Source: Bidens hawaiensis (lineage: Eukaryota; Streptophyta; Magnoliopsida; Asterales; Asteraceae). From it: a stretch of DNA of 64,000 bases. A program made the position numbers and the translations under genes. This document shows positions 33,316-45,165 of the stretch, in pieces (position 1 is the stretch's first letter; each line of letters opens with the position of its first letter). The notes under the pieces were generated by a model that saw only the letters and a program-made list of their open reading frames with translations, searched no databases and was not told where the DNA came from. The stretch lies in assembly GCA_021521415.1 (NCBI GenBank), contig JAIQDT010000226.1, positions 1,714,501 to 1,778,500 on the forward strand, written 5' to 3'.

Positions 33316-34092
33316 TCAAAATTTTGTATTTGGATATTGGAACAATTTTATTTTAACTCAATCATATGGTTTTGGTTATGGTCATTTTCTTGAGTTACGT
33401 TTCATTTTAGTATGTTTAAATCCGTGAATAATTTGAATTATTCTAAACGTCCGTAGTCGATCATAGTTGTGGGAACAAATATGAAAGTAAGACTATTATG
33501 AACTTGGATTGGTAGATATTCGTAAGGTATGAATATAGCAAAGGGTTTGCTGCCAGGGTTCATAGATATTTAAGGGATAAATATTGGATTGACCCGCCCT
33601 CAACTTTACTGCATGGAATCCTTGTGATTTGTGATCATAAATAAATTTGAGTAAGGGCGAACATCATAGTATCCTCCGATCAGAGATACATATTGGGTCT
33701 GGATATTCATCGACTATTATACTTTGACTTAGTTCTTCGCTGCTCTGAAATATGTCAGTACATAAGGCTAAGCTCAAGTATAGTACAAGATGATAGTGAG
33801 AGACGTATGTAGTCAATAGGGGATTTGTCCCTCTTATTCGTTGAGAGTTAAATGTCTAAGGCCTGATAACTTAAATCAACAGAGAATGATCACTCTATGT
33901 CTCTGGATTTAACATGACATTTGTGGCAAAAGGATAAATGATTGTTTTACCTAAATCATTTTCAAGTATGGGACTTGAAAGGGATGATGTTATTGAATGG
34001 CACTTCGTCATGCGTATTAGGGATAGTAACCGTTTTTAGGCGGTATTTGCTATTTGCATCAATCTTCTATGTATCTTGTGCAAGTAGGAGAT
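33316..34092 (+). other. Copia C 3' untranslated region and polypurine tract
   Basis: It aligns with the 3' region of B. The last bases, CAAGTAGGAGAT (34081-34092), form the polypurine tract directly before the LTR. Nothing else is seen. Confidence 0.75.
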
Positions 34093-34914
34093 TGTTGGAA
34101 TCGATCTGCCCAAGACACATATTAGAGTTGATGTGGCTAGTACGTATTGATCCAAGTCGGGTCACACCCAATAACAAGCTAGACAAATGCCACGATAATT
34201 ATTATTAGATATGATCTAAGTAATGATTATCAACACTTATATATTTGGAAATTGGGATCTCTAAATATTTGCATTAGTGTGTTAACTAAATTATATGGAT
34301 AATTTATGATAAAGAGACATATTATTTATTTGGATAAATAATAAAATGTACAATGAAAATAAACAATTTGGAAATTGGTTTTGGGTGAAAAACCTCACCC
34401 ACATGGGTCGGCTCCCCTCACCCCTCTCTCCTCCCTTATGTTTGTTTCCATAACATGCAAATGATATGTAAGGATGTGTAAAGAATCACTTAGCTTGTAC
34501 ACTACACTTTCTCTAACCCACACACTGCTCTCTCTCTCTTCTTTTCTCTCCAATCCAGCCGAGAATAAGAAGAAGAACAAGAACAAGGGTTGTTTTTGGA
34601 TCAAGTGTAAGACCCTAGCATCTTGGGTGTTTGTTGATTAGCTTGTCGGGTATACAAGCTTGAGGAGTCCTTTCCTTGGATTCTAGCCGTTAAATCTCAT
34701 TCATCCCTTTCATTCTCGGATTTGAAGGTATATATATTAAACACCCTATGGTTGTGTTCTTGATAGCTAGATAATCGTATATGGATCCTGGATTGGGTTT
34801 AACATAAATCGGTTTATGTGTAATGGTTAACAAGATTTTAAACTAATATCTTCCGCTGCGTTTTCCTTAATAATTGGTTATTTTGGACCTTGATAATCTT
34901 GAAAAATCCCAACA
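34093..34914 (+). repeat. Copia C 3' LTR
   Basis: The 822-bp LTR starts TGTTGGAATCGATC and ends CCCAACA. Its first 110 bases clearly resemble the B LTR (such as GATCCAAGTCGGGTCA), so the two are related subfamilies. The 5' partner is missing. The next bases, GTTAT at 34915, belong to D's LTR or are its target-site duplication. Confidence 0.88.
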
Positions 34915-35581
34915 GTTATTTCAAGTTTGGCTTTAATCTCAAAGGTGAGTTTACATATCCCCCTTTTTCGTCTTTTAAATTTTGGGGGTGGCATGTATAC
35001 CCTATTTAAATTAATCATTTGTATTTACTTATCTATTCATAACACAATTCAATATATGTTTATGTGTGATTATTGCATGCTCTATGTGCTTAATTGTTTA
35101 GTTTATGTTTGGTGGTTGGTATCTCATCCTCATCTATCCGCATCTAGTATGATCATACTCTTACCTGAGTACTTTGATTTTGTATCAATAGCAATGGGTC
35201 GACATCTATTTAGTTGTTTGCATTTTCATAAGAATTGTAATACTCATCATTTACATATGAATTGTCGTTTTTATCACTATATATAACTCAACTAAAACTT
35301 ATGTATTCTCACCAACATTCGTGTTGACAAACTCAATTTTCATACATGTTACAGGTACAAGTAGTTGATATTATTCAAGATTGAAGACAATTGTTTGACC
35401 TTAGGATATTATTCAACATACAAAAATATGATGTAACTGTTATAATTATTGAATTTGTGTACGTGTTTAATATTAATGAAATTAAATGTTTATTGTCGCT
35501 TTTATTATTGTCTTTTGAGCTACTGTCCAATCAATACGTTAAGCCCTGGCATGTTCCGTCGCCTTTGGTCGGGGTTTGACA
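34915..35581 (+). repeat. Element D 5' LTR, right part
   Basis: It matches the D 3' LTR from about 40319 to 40980 (ATTTCAAGTTTGGCTTTAAT onward) and ends GGGGTTTGACA. About 35-40 bp that stand between the two halves in the 3' LTR are missing, in line with the deletion that joined the Athila elements. Confidence 0.9.
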
Positions 35582-35584
35582 TAT

Positions 35585-35597
35585 TGGTATCAGAGCC
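35585..35597 (+). other. Element D primer-binding site (tRNA-iMet)
   Basis: TGGTATCAGAGCC follows the LTR after three bases and matches the 3' end complement of plant initiator tRNA-Met. Confidence 0.88.
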
Positions 35598-36387
35598 GAA
35601 GGCTATAAGATAGGTGGTTAGATATAACGGCCTAGTAGCATGCTTAGGGTCCCTATACGTGATATGCCTTTACGTGTTTGCACCCATAATTATATTATTG
35701 ATTGCAGTAGCTTAAATATTATTAAATGATTTAATATTATTCTTGTACACAAAAGCACACACTTAATCCGAGGCTATGCCTCACTCTCAAAAATTGTTTT
35801 CAAAACTTTAGGACGATTTTTTTTTTTAAAATGGGAAATTCCTTAAGAAATCCCGCCTTTTTACTCCCCTCTCGTTGAGGATGATTCGTGGGACGGATAT
35901 GTAGTAACTGTAAGAGGGACGGACTTGTTTACCGAACCCTTGACACCAAGGCTTGCGAGCCTAAGGAAGTGCAATGCGCATAAATCTCAATCAATCGCGA
36001 GACCTGGTTGCCTTCCTGGAGTATTCGGTAAGGGTGTGGAACTTATTAGGCCAAAGCATATCACACCAAACGTACTCGAATATGCTACCCTCATTGTATC
36101 AAACGTGGTCATGTGACGATCACACTCTTAAATCAATGATGAGATTTTTGCCAAAAAAAATTTATTTATTTTTATTTTGTTAAGAATGAATATTTTCTCA
36201 AATAATCAATTTCATCAATACTCTAAGTTAAGGTTATTAAAATTTTATTTTTTATTCTAAGATAAGGTTATTAAAACAAAAAAAATTACTCTCATGAATT
36301 TTCATAAAACTCGAAATTTCACATAGTTATAAATTTTTTTTTCTTTTTCCAAAACATAATAAACTTTTCACGTGTCTTCATTGTAGC
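35598..36387 (+). other. Element D 5' leader
   Basis: About 790 bp between the primer site and gag. I see A- and T-rich stretches and no gene. Confidence 0.65.
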
Positions 36388-37778
36388 ATGTCTTCTTCCC
36401 GCCTTATCAACCGTAACCATCGCACCGGCAACTCGAGCCATAGCATGGCATCCCACATCGCTAAGGGAATCGTGGAAGCCCTCCCAACAATCATCTCTCA
36501 ACTCCAAACTGTGAATGCTTCTTCATCATCCACAACTCCGAACCCAATTGCTTACCCACTAAAACAATTCAAGAGTGCCAACCCGCCTGAATACTTCGGT
36601 ATCGACGGCGCTACCATTCTCCTTCAATGGTTCGAAGAAATGGAGAGCATATTACTCCATTGTGAATGTCCTGAGGACAAGAAAACCACTTACGCCTCGA
36701 GCATGCTCAAGAAGAATGCCCTCAATTGGTGGAACGGTGAGAAGTGCACGCTTGGCGCTGAGGTTGCCATGGCCTTGCCATGGTATGACCTCAAGAAACT
36801 CATGCTCAAGAAGTATTGCCCGAAACATGAGCTTCGGAAGTTGGAAGAGGAGTTTTGGATTTGAAACAAGAAAGTGGAAATGACGCCAACTACAACGATC
36901 GTTTTCATGAACTGAGTCTTCTCATCCCTCACATGGTCACTCCCCTTGAACGTTCAATCGACAAGTACATCTCGGGTTTGCCTATGCAAATCCAAGATTC
37001 CGTCCTAAGTCGTGACCCTCAAACCCTCCATGATGCCATCACCTTAGCTGGTACCCTCACCGAAAACCACGTTAAGGCCGGGACCTTGACGCGGAAAAAT
37101 TCCAAGAAGCCTAATGATAAGTCTGTATCCGAGCCCACCAAAAAACCCAAGCCCGAATCTCCCAAACCCGAGTCTTCTAAGCCCGAATCCTTCAAGCACA
37201 ACAACACTCCTCATTACCGCAACAATAAAAGAAAGTCCAATTCCCAAAACTATGTATTGGCCCAATCACAAGCCCAACCCACCAAGAAACCCTACACATG
37301 ACCCCACCCATTATGTGATATGTGTAACTTTCACCATTCGCCTAATCTCAAGTGTCGACAATGCACCCATTGCAATCGATTTGGTCACCTCTTTACCACA
37401 TGTCGTGAACGCAACCAACTTTTGATGCAACCATTTACCTCACCTCTTACCCAACCCTTACCTTATGCTCAATCGTTTATTCAAGCACCCTCGACTATTA
37501 GAGGTTGTTACAATTTTGGAGACCCTAGCCATTTTCGCAATGCATGCCCAAGACTCGCACACATGAACCAAATTCAATCCTACCCAATTCAAACCACTCA
37601 ATATCAAGCTTACCAAGCTCAAGTAAATCAACTTCAACCATTCCAAGCTCAACCCATCCAAGCAATTCAAGCCCAACCCATTCAACCAATTCAAGTCAAC
37701 CAAATCCCAATCAACCAACCTCAAGTTAACCTAGCCACTCAAGGACAAGTGTGTTACATCAACGATTCTCAAGTCTAA
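36388..37778 (+). pseudogene. Element D Gag (Tekay/Del type), broken
   Basis: This Gag is of the gypsy Tekay/Del type: the core ANPPEYFGIDGATILLQWFE, NALNWWNGEK and GLPMQIQDSVLSRDPQTL are lineage marks. ATG 36388 is the first in frame. One G is missing near 36857 (EEFW then a shift), so the frame 36388-36864 passes into 36855-37301. TGA at 37299 then splits off the zinc region. A normal knuckle CTHCNRFGHLFTTC is followed by a second with its second cysteine changed to Phe (CYNFGDPSHFRNAC). The C-terminal 70 residues are Gln-, Pro- and Ile-rich with repeated QAQPIQ. No protease follows. Confidence 0.88.
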
Positions 37779-38941
37779 GCCTAACCCTTTACGAAGACAT
37801 GCTATGCAAAAGACGTTTCTTTTATTTAGTTATTTTCATTTTAATCTAATGTATTGACTTCATTAAATCTCCAGATTTGTTATGAATGAGAATTATGGTT
37901 ATTTATAATGGTTTTCAATCACTCGTTTATTCCTCTTTTGTCGTTTAGTGAAATATTTATTATTACACAATTTATTATCATGGTTTAAGTGGTCTATGAC
38001 CGGTTAATTACCGGGACTATGTGCACGGTGATGTGCATAGTTATCTAATAGTACAGTATTTGTATCACAAACTTCCAATGACCGATTTCCTACAAACGTG
38101 TTGGAAATTAGGACTATGAACATGTGTTGTACATAGTTATCTAATAGGAGTCACATGTACAAATATTATTTCGATATTTTAATACATGGCTACCCAAACC
38201 CTCCAAACTCACCTCATCCTCATGGTACCCTTACCTCATCTCATCGACTTTATAATATTGGTTTCGAACCTTATCGATTTTTATACTCATAAGTCATGTG
38301 ATTTGTTTTTTTGTGTGAACCTATTTATTATCACGTGAATTTTCTCGTCATTTCAGGTACTTTCTTTACATCGTATGTGTAAGTTACTTATATAATTTCA
38401 AAATTTTCCTCTATCTGTTTATTTCATTTTGTTGTTATTACTCTTGATGGTTAACTTCAAAAATTTCGTTATTTTTTTAATTATTTTACTAGTTAATTAT
38501 GTTCATCAATTTTCATTCAATTTTTAGTTTATTGCTTTTGCTCTTGACCAACTTTTAGTTTTCTTTTACCTTTGTTTTCAAACCGCACAACGGGACGAAC
38601 CATGTGCATCATGCGACGACCTAAATAATTATGAGTGCACGCATAATTATCGAAATCCTCGCATAGAACTCATGGTGAATACGGTTCTGTGTCATAACTC
38701 GGAACCTAGGGTGATTTTGGGTAATGGTACAAATATCGATGTGATAAGGGCATGGTGGATACGCCGCCGGTACATCCTATATATAAGTGTCCTTATCATA
38801 ATTTTCCATTTGTAGCGTAATTCCGGTCATTCGAAGGTCTGCGTTATATTTTAAAAAAAATCTTTCTTAGACTCTTACTTTTTTTTTATGTTATGGTTTT
38901 TCTATAATTTCGAGACGAAATTTTCAAAAAGTTGTGAATAC
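37779..38941 (+). other. Element D region after gag, no pol
   Basis: In a complete Tekay element some 4 kb of pol would follow Gag. Here 1.16 kb of non-coding DNA leads to the 3' LTR. A segment with GGACTATG and ATAGTTATCTAATAG occurs twice (about 38014-38051 and 38110-38146). The end, CGAGACGAAATTTTC near 38911, resembles the usual 3' part of Tekay elements just before the polypurine tract. Confidence 0.75.
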
Positions 38942-40980
38942 TGTAACATTCGTCAATTTTCTGACGCGAAAACCAGACTCGTTTAAAATTTACGATGTGA
39001 TTCAGTTAATACCCATATGTTACATATTTCATACGTAATAGTTTTTCTGTCATAAAGTTATTTAATAATATTAATGATTACTAATATGTATATAAATAAA
39101 AATTATAACACTCATGATTATTTTCTTTATTCAAATATCACATATTAACATTATTGATGCATAACCAAAGTACATCATTTTTATCTAGTTATGTCACATT
39201 TAGTTTTACCTAAAGTTATTTATTTTTAAAAGATGAGAAATATCTTCCTACACTATTCAAATTTTGGTCAAACCTCATCCCCTAAATCACTCTCCTATCA
39301 TTAAAACATTCTAAACAATAACCTCCTTATTTTAGTATAAATAAGAACCCACTCCCACCCCTTTCATTCTTGCACGACTCTTTGACAAGTTCAAGAGATT
39401 ATTTTTTTTCCATTTCAAAGGTAGGGTTTTAATTATTCTTATTTCTACTTATTTTAATTCTTGTTCATACTAGTTAATCAAATGGTCATATGACCATAAC
39501 ACAATCATTTCTAGGAATCCACATAATCCATACACCGTGGTGTATAGGGTTGATGAGACCAAGAACACACGGAGATCTTCGATTATACGAAGGTCACACT
39601 TGAAACGTTTTTACTTTTTTGTTTTCCTGTTTTGAATCATTATTTTTTTTGTTCAAAGGACCCAAGGATTTTTGATGATATATGCTAATAAATGTTATAT
39701 AATCATATCCAAAAAAGTCCATAATTTTATTTCATCAAAATCCTTTTCGAAATCGTTAGAATATTGCTTTTAGCAATATTTCAGTTTTGACATTAGATAT
39801 AGCTGTCAAAGAAAGAGGCATATCTTGTTTTTAACAAACTGAAAAAGTGCAACACAAAATTCTATGATATACTTCAATGAAATACAGTTCAAAAAACTAT
39901 TTTTAGGCATTTTAAATCTTTCCTATGAATTCACAATAAATATTTTAAAAACAGTGCACAGATTCGTACCCCCTTATTTACGTGGCTGTTTTGACCTACT
40001 TATGTTACGAATTTACTTTTCTAAATGAAAGTTGTTCAAACATTCTAATTTAGTAGACTGGAAAGTCTTGATTTATAATAAATTGTTTGATATTTGAAAT
40101 ACCTTAATAAAAACAGAACCGTTTGTTGTCCAAAAACGGATTTTGTATTTCATCTTCCTTTTTTAATTTTTCCTTGTTTTTATCTTATTATTTATACATT
40201 AAATTTAATATTCTTTAAACTTTCTAATCCCATTAGTTACTCTTTAATTATTATATTTTGTTTATTTATAGTTCGTGAGGTTCGATCGTTCATTTTATTT
40301 AACGTGCTTTCGGTTGTCATTTCAAGTTTGGCTTTAATCTCAAAGGTGAGTTTACATATCCCCCTTTTTCGTCTTTTAAATTTTGAGGGTGGCATTATAC
40401 CCTATTCAAATTACTCATTTTTATTTACTTATCTATTCATAACACAATTCAATTTTTGTTTATGTGTGATTATTGCCTGCTCTATGTGCTTAATTGTTTA
40501 TTTTATTTTGGTTATTGGTATCTCATCCTCATCTATCCTCATCTAGTATGATCATACTCTTACCTGAGTACTTTGATTTCGTATCAATAGCAATGGGTCG
40601 ACATCTATTTAGTTGTTTGCATTTTCATAAGAATTGTAATACTCATCATTTACATATGAATTGTCGTTTTTATCACTATATATAACTCAACTAAAACTTA
40701 TGTATTCACACAAACATTCGTGTTGACAAACTCAATTTTCATACATGTTACAGGTACAAGTAGTTGATATTATTCAAGATTGAAGACAATTGTTTGACCT
40801 TAGGATATTATTCAGCATACAAAAATATGATGTAATTGTTATAATTATTGAATTTGTGTACGTGTTTAATATTAATGAAATTAAATGTTTATTGTCGCTT
40901 TAATTAGTGTCTTTTAAGCTACTGTCCAATCAATACGTTAAGCCCATGCATGTTCCGTCGCCTTTGGTCGGGGTGTGACA
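38942..40980 (+). repeat. Element D 3' LTR
   Basis: The uninterrupted 2039-bp LTR runs from TGTAACATTCG to GTGACA. It is the reference for recognising the split 5' LTR. TATAAATA is at 39336-39343. Short frames in it repeat those in 34927-35579. Confidence 0.92.
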
Positions 40981-42027
40981 ACATGGGTATTGGATACCGG
41001 ATGTGGAACTCATATATGCAATTTGTTGCAAGATTCCAAAGGAAATAAGCATTTCAAGAAAGGAGATACAAGTCTCTTTATGGGCAACAGAGCAAAGGTT
41101 TATGTCGAAGCACAAGGAGACTATGTTTTGAAGTTTCCAAATGGTTTGGATGTTGTTTTGAACAATATTTTGTATGCTCCTAGTTTGACTAGGAACATTA
41201 TCTACGTTTCTCATTTAAGACAATATGGTTATGATTTCAAATTTGTGGACAATGTTATTACTGCTTTCATCAATAATGTATTTTATTTTAAAGAAATTCC
41301 GTCTGATGGCATTTATGAATTAGTACATGATAACACATCCTTTGATAACAAGTTGTAGCAATCAAGGACCAAGAAACCCAAAATGGATTTGAGTAAGACT
41401 TATCTTTGGAGTGTCGCCTTGGTCACATAAAAAAAGATCGCATACATACACTTCAAAAGGGTGGTCTTTGGGAATCAAATGAAGATTCATTTTATAAGTG
41501 TGAATCTTGTTTACAAGGAAAGATGACCAAGGAACCCTTTAGTGGAACAAATGAAAGGGAAAAAAACTTATTAGGTACCATACATTCAGACGTATGTGTT
41601 CCTCTTAAGGAGATGACAGGGAATGGTGAAAGATACTTCATTACCTTTATCGATGATTATGGTCGTTATGGGTCTGTGTACTTCTTAAGACACAAAGATG
41701 AAGCCTTTGAAATGTTCAAACTCAATAAAACCATCAAAGTACTTTATTCGGATAGAGGAGGTGGATACCTTAGTGATGTTTTTCAAGATCATCTTAGGAG
41801 TTGTGGAATTATCTCACAACTCACCCCACTCGGAACAGCACAATATAATGGTGTGTCCGAAAGGAGGAATCAAACTCTATTGGATATAATTCGTTCTATG
41901 ATGAATAGAAGCACATTGCCTCTATCATTTTGGGGTTTCGCATTTCTCTCAGCAGCCCATATTCTAAATATGGCACCAACCAAGAAACTGGACAAGACAC
42001 ATTTTGAAATATGGCATGGAACGGTTA
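40981..42027 (+). pseudogene. Copia A pol fragment (protease and integrase)
   Basis: This continues the A coding sequence after D: WVLDTGCGTHIC is the protease, followed by the integrase zinc region (CRLGHIKKDR, CESCLQGKM) and core. Core residues are visible in HSDVC, YSDRGG and VSERRN. TAG at 41356, a small deletion near 41413 (CRLGH frame) and loss of about ten codons near 41720 relative to B disable it. It ends at FEIWHG where Sirevirus F is inserted. RT and RNase H must lie beyond the window, if they survive. Confidence 0.9.
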
Positions 42028-43181
42028 TGTTGAGTCAATGATTTGACCAAAATGAAGTATATGGAAGATTGGAATCTTCTCAACCTCCTCAGAATTCGCT
42101 AAGTATGGATCCGGGCACACCTTAGACCTCCGAGCAAGCTTTTAGTTAGCCGAGTACGATATTTTGTCTATCGGGCAAGGTTATCTTTTAGAATTCTTCT
42201 TAAGTGATTATCCGAGCAGGGTTAACTAATTAGTGCATCACCGAGTAAGGTTTACTAGTTAGTATATTCCCGGGCAAGGATCACTTTGTCTAGCAAGTTA
42301 GTTCTTCATAGCCGAGTAAGGTATATCTCCGAGTAACCTCTTGGCTAACCAAGCTCAAGAAACCAAGTAATTGGAAGACCGAGCAAGGTATTGATAATAA
42401 TGATTGGTCCAGGAAAGCTTGATGAAGATTGATATATCTGAAGTATTCCACTCAAGCAAGGAACAGTGCTACCGAGCACACTTTGCTAATAAGTTACTTT
42501 TGTAACAAAGCAGTTGAAGGGAACATTGAAGAACAAGGTTACTCGTAAGGGTTTGTCGGGCAAAGTCTGACAAAGTCAAGAAGATTGAAGTCTACCCGGT
42601 GAGTATTTTACTTGGTAAAATACTCTTCAAGTAAAGTCTACCCAGAAACTGATCCCGAGCACACTTCTATGTTACCAAGTCCTGAAGGATGGAAGAGCCT
42701 ACTCAACAAATGGATATCGTCACAAAGCCTACCCGGAAGACTTGTTTTATACTTAGAATATTTCTGATTATGTAATTTGAATATGTATTTATGATTCGAG
42801 TTTCTAGAAGGAATAACAGCTGTCGTAGGATGGAAGGCCTATAAATAAAATAATTTAGGGCACGCCACCTAAGGACGAGCAACGGATTCGAGCCTTTACA
42901 CTTTTTGGATAAGAAAGAATATTTCTTAAAGAAACCATAAATCGATTATCCTTTTGTATGATGAATGTTATATAAATGGAAATCTTTTGAGTGAATCTTG
43001 AGTGTGTTGGTTACCTTTGAATATTGATTAAGCAACCGTATGTTTGTTATGGATTCCGATTCTAACAAATGGTGATATTTCTAAATATAGCAACCCGTCA
43101 TTAACTCTCTGGTCTGCACATCTATTTGTGTGAGTTATGACATGATTTGAGTAAGATCCAGCCTAAATCGGGGACTTGACA
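42028..43181 (+). repeat. Element F 5' LTR
   Basis: The 1154-bp LTR runs from TGTTGAGTCAATG to GACTTGACA. TATAAATA at 42840-42847 is a likely TATA box, conserved in G. The upstream half is filled with short motifs of the form CCGAGCAAGGT or CCGGGCACAC (about 15 between 42110 and 42730). Confidence 0.9.
42840..42847 (+). promoter_or_regulatory. Candidate TATA box of F LTR
   Basis: TATAAATA in the context GGCCTATAAATAAAA. G has GGCCTATAAATAGAA at the same place in both LTRs (45511-45520 and 61836-61845, minus strand), followed by the conserved TTTAGGGCACGCC. Confidence 0.6.
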
Positions 43182-43183
43182 AG

Positions 43184-43195
43184 TGGTATCAGAGC
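43184..43195 (+). other. Element F primer-binding site (tRNA-iMet)
   Basis: TGGTATCAGAGC, two bases after the LTR, matches the initiator tRNA-Met 3' complement. Confidence 0.9.
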
Positions 43196-43470
43196 TTGTT
43201 GTTGCAATTTTGGAAAGATTGTTGCTGATTGAAGATTTGAAGAAAGATGACGTAAGCAGACCAATGTTCCATTGAAACGTGACATCAGAAGCTCTGTTCT
43301 TCATTTTTCTTCCAGATCCACAATCATTTGGTCTTTTCTCTTCCTTATTCTACTTAAAGTTTTAATTTTTACATATAAATCTTGTTCTAATCGCATCAAA
43401 CAACTCAGATCTGAACAACCGGTTTTCAGATCTGATTATTTTTTAACTCTGTTTTTACAAAGAAACTATT
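43196..43470 (+). other. Element F leader
   Basis: It holds TGACGTAA at 43248-43255 and TGACATCA at 43280-43287. G has TGACGTAA and TGACGTCA at the same sites. These resemble paired TGACG-type bZIP sites. Nothing else is seen. Confidence 0.55.
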
Positions 43471-45165
43471 TTGGATTTCTCAAAAATATATGGTTACGAG
43501 GAACAGGAAGTATCTACTAACAAGATTCCTAGATTGTATGGACATGAAAATTTCACAAAATGGAAGGTCTTGTTTGAAGCAGCTGTTTGCTATAATGATC
43601 TTGATATGTGGAACTCCATCAAGAATGGTCCACAAGGCACTGAAGAAGAACGTGCAAACATAGTTGCAACTGCTGCTTTAAGAGAAAGGATGAGAAAAGT
43701 AGATGACAAAGCTTTAGCTATGTTAAAGCTAGGTCTGTCTTGGGAGATACTTACCAAGGTTGCTCATCATCCCAATGCTAAGGAAATATATGATGCAATA
43801 CTTGAAATGTTTGAGGGAAATGTTGAGCTCAAAAACATCAAGAAGCAAAGATTGAAGCAGCAGCTAGAAATATTTAAGTATAAAGAAGGAGAAATGTTGA
43901 AATCTATTCTGGAAAGGTTCTTAGCAATAGTGAATGATCTCAGAACCACAGACTATGTCATGACTGACTTTGACCTTAATACCAAGCTGCTCAACTCTAT
44001 GCCAAAGAAATGGTATACTGCCTGCAAGTTCATCCTTACAAAGCACAACTTCAATGATCTAAAATTGGATGATGTAGTGTGCTTCCTTCAAGCTGCAGAG
44101 ATTGAGATGATAGATAATGAGATGATTAGGGAAAAAAGACCTTGCTTCAATGATTTAAATGCTTTGATTGCACCTATGGGAAATTTGACTACGAAGAATC
44201 AACAACAAATTCCTATTATTGAATAACCAGTTGAGCATAGTACTGACACTCAAAAATCTCTTGTTGGTGGTAGCACAAGTAATCCAGGAAACCAGCAAAG
44301 ATTCGATGTGCAATTGATTGATGACTCTGATTCTGCCACAATGGCAAGTGGGAATGTGCCTCATACTAGTGGTGGAAATGGACAAGGCAGTGAAGCACAG
44401 GCCCTGCTTTCAATGTTTACTGAGTCATATATTGCATTTGTTGCAAAGAATTTAATTCACACTAGTGTAGTACAAGATGATCTTGAGCAGATAGATGTTG
44501 ATGACTTGGAGGACATGGATTTGAAGTGGCAAGCAACCAAGTTGGCTCTTAGAAGCAAAAGGCTTTACAACAGGATTGGCAGGTCATTCCTATCAGGGCC
44601 TAATGAAAGAATTGGTTTTGATAAGTCAAAAGTTATTTGCTATAACTGTCAACAGCCTGGACATTTTGCAAGAGAATGCAATTTGCCAAGAAACTTCCAA
44701 GTGAACCAATTTCAGAATCAACCAAGAAATCACCAGCCTCAATATCAACAGCAGCCTCAATATCAGTAGAGACCCAACACCAACAACTTCAACAACAACT
44801 TTAACAACAATCCCAACAACAACAATAATCCCAACTTCAACAACGTCCAGACTCAAATGAACAATCAAGATCAAGGAGTGCCTCAGAATCAAGGTTTTCA
44901 GAGAAACAACCAAAACCTTCAAAATGTTCCAAACAACACTGTTCCAGCCAACCAAAACCAGATCATAAATCAAGAAAATGTTGCTGTAACAACACAACAT
45001 GAAGGTAACTTTGATTGGAGCAATCATGAAGAAGACATTGCAGATGATATCAAGAAAGAAAATGTGGCATTCATGGCCATAATTGAGAAAGAATCTGGAT
45101 CATCATCTCAGGTACATTCTGCTCCTACTATTGATTTAACTGAAGTTATCAATGATTTGAAAATG
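43471..45165 (+). pseudogene. Element F gag, first part
   Basis: This is a Sirevirus-type Gag. Conserved text includes IPRLYGHENFTKWKVLFEA and LNSMPKKWYTACKFILTKH. It stays in one frame from 43471 but is stopped by TAA at 44224 (GAA in G) and TAG at 44767. A good CCHC knuckle, CYNCQQPGHFAREC, is at 44638-44679. An Asn/Gln-rich segment follows (44690-44950). The N-terminal MDFSKIYGYEE is longer than in G (MSGYEE); the true start may be either. G interrupts it after AAATG at 45165. Confidence 0.9.
45161..45165. repeat. Target-site duplication of G, left copy
   Basis: AAATG precedes the G LTR and is repeated exactly at 62713-62717. The F gag reads on across the site. Confidence 0.92.

Larger units (their letters stand above)
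19804..34914 (+). mobile_element. Copia element C, 5' LTR lost, interrupted by B
   Basis: C is a copia element of the same family as A and B. It keeps part of its leader (19804-19991 and 28207-29335), a decayed gag-pol (29336-33315), a 3' untranslated region and the 3' LTR (34093-34914). Its 5' LTR is missing because the join between Athila 1 and Athila 2 removed it. The 3' LTR is followed at 34915 by the rest of D's 5' LTR, so C had inserted in D. Element B (19992-28206) lies in its leader. Confidence 0.88.
2491..40980 (+). mobile_element. Element D: Tekay/Del-type gypsy element with gag only, interrupted
   Basis: D is a Ty3/gypsy element with long LTRs (about 2.0 kb) that start TGTARCATTCG and end GTGACA. 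Its own parts are the 5' LTR (2491-3728 plus 34915-35581), a tRNA-iMet primer site, a 3.36-kb internal region (35582-38941) and the 3' LTR (38942-40980). The internal region codes only for Gag. No protease, reverse transcriptase, RNase H or integrase motif is present. The 5' LTR has taken in Athila 1, Athila 2, C and B (3729-34914). It is inserted in copia A with a target-site duplication. Confidence 0.85.

Noticed and set aside
42110..42730. CRISPR-like or satellite array from the repeated CCGAGCAAGG motifs
   Set aside because: Spacing is irregular, motifs are degenerate and short, and the setting is a plant LTR.
43184..43195. tRNA gene fragments at the primer-binding sites
   Set aside because: The 12-18-bp matches stand at LTR ends and are complements of tRNA 3' ends, as expected of primer sites.
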